DNA from: Actinomycetota bacterium
GTDB lineage: Bacteria > Actinomycetota > Thermoleophilia > Solirubrobacterales > Solirubrobacteraceae
DNA: 10,588 nt
Assembly: GCA_005788585.1 (NCBI GenBank)
Contig: SYBY01000058.1
Location: forward strand, 1 to 10,588
Direction of reading: 5' to 3'
The notes below the pieces were generated by a model. It was not told the DNA's origin, did not search any database, and saw only the letters and a list, made by a program, of their open reading frames with translations. Each line of letters begins with the position of its first letter. Position 1 is the first letter of the stretch. Made by a program: the position numbers and the translations under genes. Of this stretch, positions 9,386 to 10,588 are shown in pieces.

Positions 9386-10588
9386 ATGGGCAAGGTCGTC
9401 AATCTCGAGCCGGGTAACGGCGGTCAGCGCGGAAGGCGCCGACCGAAGCGCTCGAAGACGGCCCTGGTCCTGGGCGGTGGCGGCTTCACCGGCGGGGTCT
9501 ACGAGATCGGCGCCCTGCGCGCACTCGATCTCCTCTCGGTCAACCGCACCGTCAACGAGTTCGACGTCTACGTCGGCACCTCGGCCGGCTCGTTCGTCGC
9601 GGCGCTCGCGGCCAACGGCATCACGCCCGAGGAGATGATGCGGGTCGTCAACAACCAGGTGCCGACGCCGTTCCGCGACGTCTCGCTGGCGAATCTGCTG
9701 CGGCCCAACCTCGTGGAGTTCGCCAAGAAGGGTGTGGCCCTGCCGTGGCAGGCGGCCAAGGTCGTGCGTCAGATGGCGGGCGATCTCGGCCAGGTCTCGG
9801 CGCTGGACCTCGTCCTGGGCGTCGCCGAGGGCCTGCCGTCCGGGCTGTACTCGGGCAGCGGCATCGATCACTACCTGCGCACGGTGCTCTCGGACCCCGA
9901 CCGCACGAACGACTTCCGCGAGCTCGGCCCCGAGCTCTACCTCGCCGCGACGGACCTCGACACGTGCGAGCGCATCGTGTTCGGGACCGAGGAGTGGAGC
10001 GACGTCCCGATCTCCAAGGCCGTGAGCGCGTCGACCGCGCTGCCGATGGTCTACAAGCCCGTCGAGGTGCGCGGACGCGAGCTTGTCGACGGCGGCATCG
10101 TCTCGACGACGAACCTCGACATCGCCGTGGAGGCGGGCGCGAAGTTCATCGTCGTCGTCAATCCGCTCGTCCCGTACGTCAACGACTTCTCCAAGCCGCA
10201 CCGCACGCTGTTCGGCACGCGGCCGCGGCACGTCAGCGACATGGGCTTCCCGCAGATCGGCTACCAGACGTTCAAGTTGCTGGCCTACCAGCGCCTGCAC
10301 GAGATGGCGCGCCAGTGGGAGCAGCGCTACCCGGGCGTCGACATCGTGCTCATCGAGCCCGAACCGGACGACAGCCTGATGTTCGAGACGTCGATGATGA
10401 ACTACGCCAAGCGGGTCGACATCGCCCGCCACGGCTTCCAGTCCGTCACGCTGCGCCTGGCCGAGGAGTACGACTCGTTCCACGAGATCTGCGCGCGGCA
10501 CGGCATCGAGATCTCCGCGACGCGGGTCCGCAAGGTGGTGCGCCACTTCGCCAAGGAGGAGGAGCGCACGCGGGCCTGGCGCAAGATC
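9386..10588 (+). CDS. Patatin-like phospholipase family protein (3' end outside window)
   Basis: The frame from ATG 9386 stays open for 401 codons to the right edge, so the C-terminus is missing. Patatin-like enzymes are lipid acyl hydrolases using a Ser-Asp dyad. The protein shows the oxyanion-hole loop LVLGGGGFTGGVYEIGAL (residues 27-44), the nucleophile elbow GTSAG with Ser66, STALPMVYKPVEV, and the catalytic Asp in VDGG (Asp235). All key elements are intact. The N-terminus is short and strongly basic (RGRRRPKRSK, residues 15-24), with no signal peptide or membrane helix, suggesting a cytoplasmic enzyme that may bind acidic membranes (inference). The region after residue 300 (QTFKLLAYQRLHEMARQWEQ, later MMNYAKRVDIARHGF) is helical and outside the core. 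GGAG 4 bases before the ATG supports the start. It is divergent from the carboxypeptidase gene. The lipid substrate is unknown. Confidence 0.92.
   Translation, partial: MGKVVNLEPGNGGQRGRRRPKRSKTALVLGGGGFTGGVYEIGALRALDLLSVNRTVNEFDVYVGTSAGSFVAALAANGITPEEMMRVVNNQVPTPFRDVSLANLLRPNLVEFAKKGVALPWQAAKVVRQMAGDLGQVSALDLVLGVAEGLPSGLYSGSGIDHYLRTVLSDPDRTNDFRELGPELYLAATDLDTCERIVFGTEEWSDVPISKAVSASTALPMVYKPVEVRGRELVDGGIVSTTNLDIAVEAGAKFIVVVNPLVPYVNDFSKPHRTLFGTRPRHVSDMGFPQIGYQTFKLLAYQRLHEMARQWEQRYPGVDIVLIEPEPDDSLMFETSMMNYAKRVDIARHGFQSVTLRLAEEYDSFHEICARHGIEISATRVRKVVRHFAKEEERTRAWRKI

Noticed and set aside
9365..10546. Minus-strand open frame of 393 codons antisense to the patatin gene
   Set aside because: The plus strand carries intact GTSAG, GGGG and DGG patatin motifs with a ribosome-binding site; the antisense frame shows no recognisable domain.

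Overview
The window is a high-GC (about 70% by eye), gene-dense bacterial chromosome segment, most likely from an actinobacterium. The combination of exported RTX-repeat, PASTA and 'choice-of-anchor Q'-type proteins carrying basic, Cys-containing C-terminal domains points to class Thermoleophilia (Solirubrobacterales relatives such as Conexibacter, Patulibacter or Solirubrobacter). That placement is inferred from protein style, not from a marker-gene tree.

Layout, left to right. (1) 1-1268, plus strand: the end of the ribosomal/RNA polymerase operon, with the last codons of rpoA, then rplQ (L17), then two hairpins, then truA (tRNA pseudouridine synthase). (2) 1237-2982, minus strand: a VOC-fold protein followed by a secreted RTX-repeat/PASTA protein whose 3' end overlaps the 3' end of truA. 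(3) 3065-5898, plus strand: surE (nucleotidase) translationally coupled to ligA (NAD+-dependent DNA ligase) by an ATGA overlap. (4) 5895-7433, minus strand: a large secreted protein that is probably a beta-helix; its stop codon shares the palindrome CTAG with the ligA stop. (5) 7535-8017, plus strand: a second VOC protein, with an intact metal triad. (6) 8099-9304, minus strand: a penicillin-binding D,D-carboxypeptidase of the PBP4/S13 family. (7) 9386-10588, plus strand: a patatin-like phospholipase that runs off the right edge.

Housekeeping genes (rpoA-rplQ-truA, surE-ligA) alternate with envelope or exported functions (RTX/PASTA protein, beta-helix protein, PBP4-like enzyme, patatin). No gap exceeds about 105 bases, so regulatory sequence is compressed. 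Three divergent junctions (2983-3064, 7434-7534, 9305-9385) must hold promoters, and three convergent junctions overlap or nearly touch. I see no mobile elements, CRISPR arrays, tRNA or rRNA genes, integrases or phage genes. I found no convincing new multi-gene system. The points most worth a second look are the RTX/PASTA architecture with its Cys pair, the mutually exclusive hairpins upstream of it, the VOC protein lacking metal ligands, and the tight convergent junctions.
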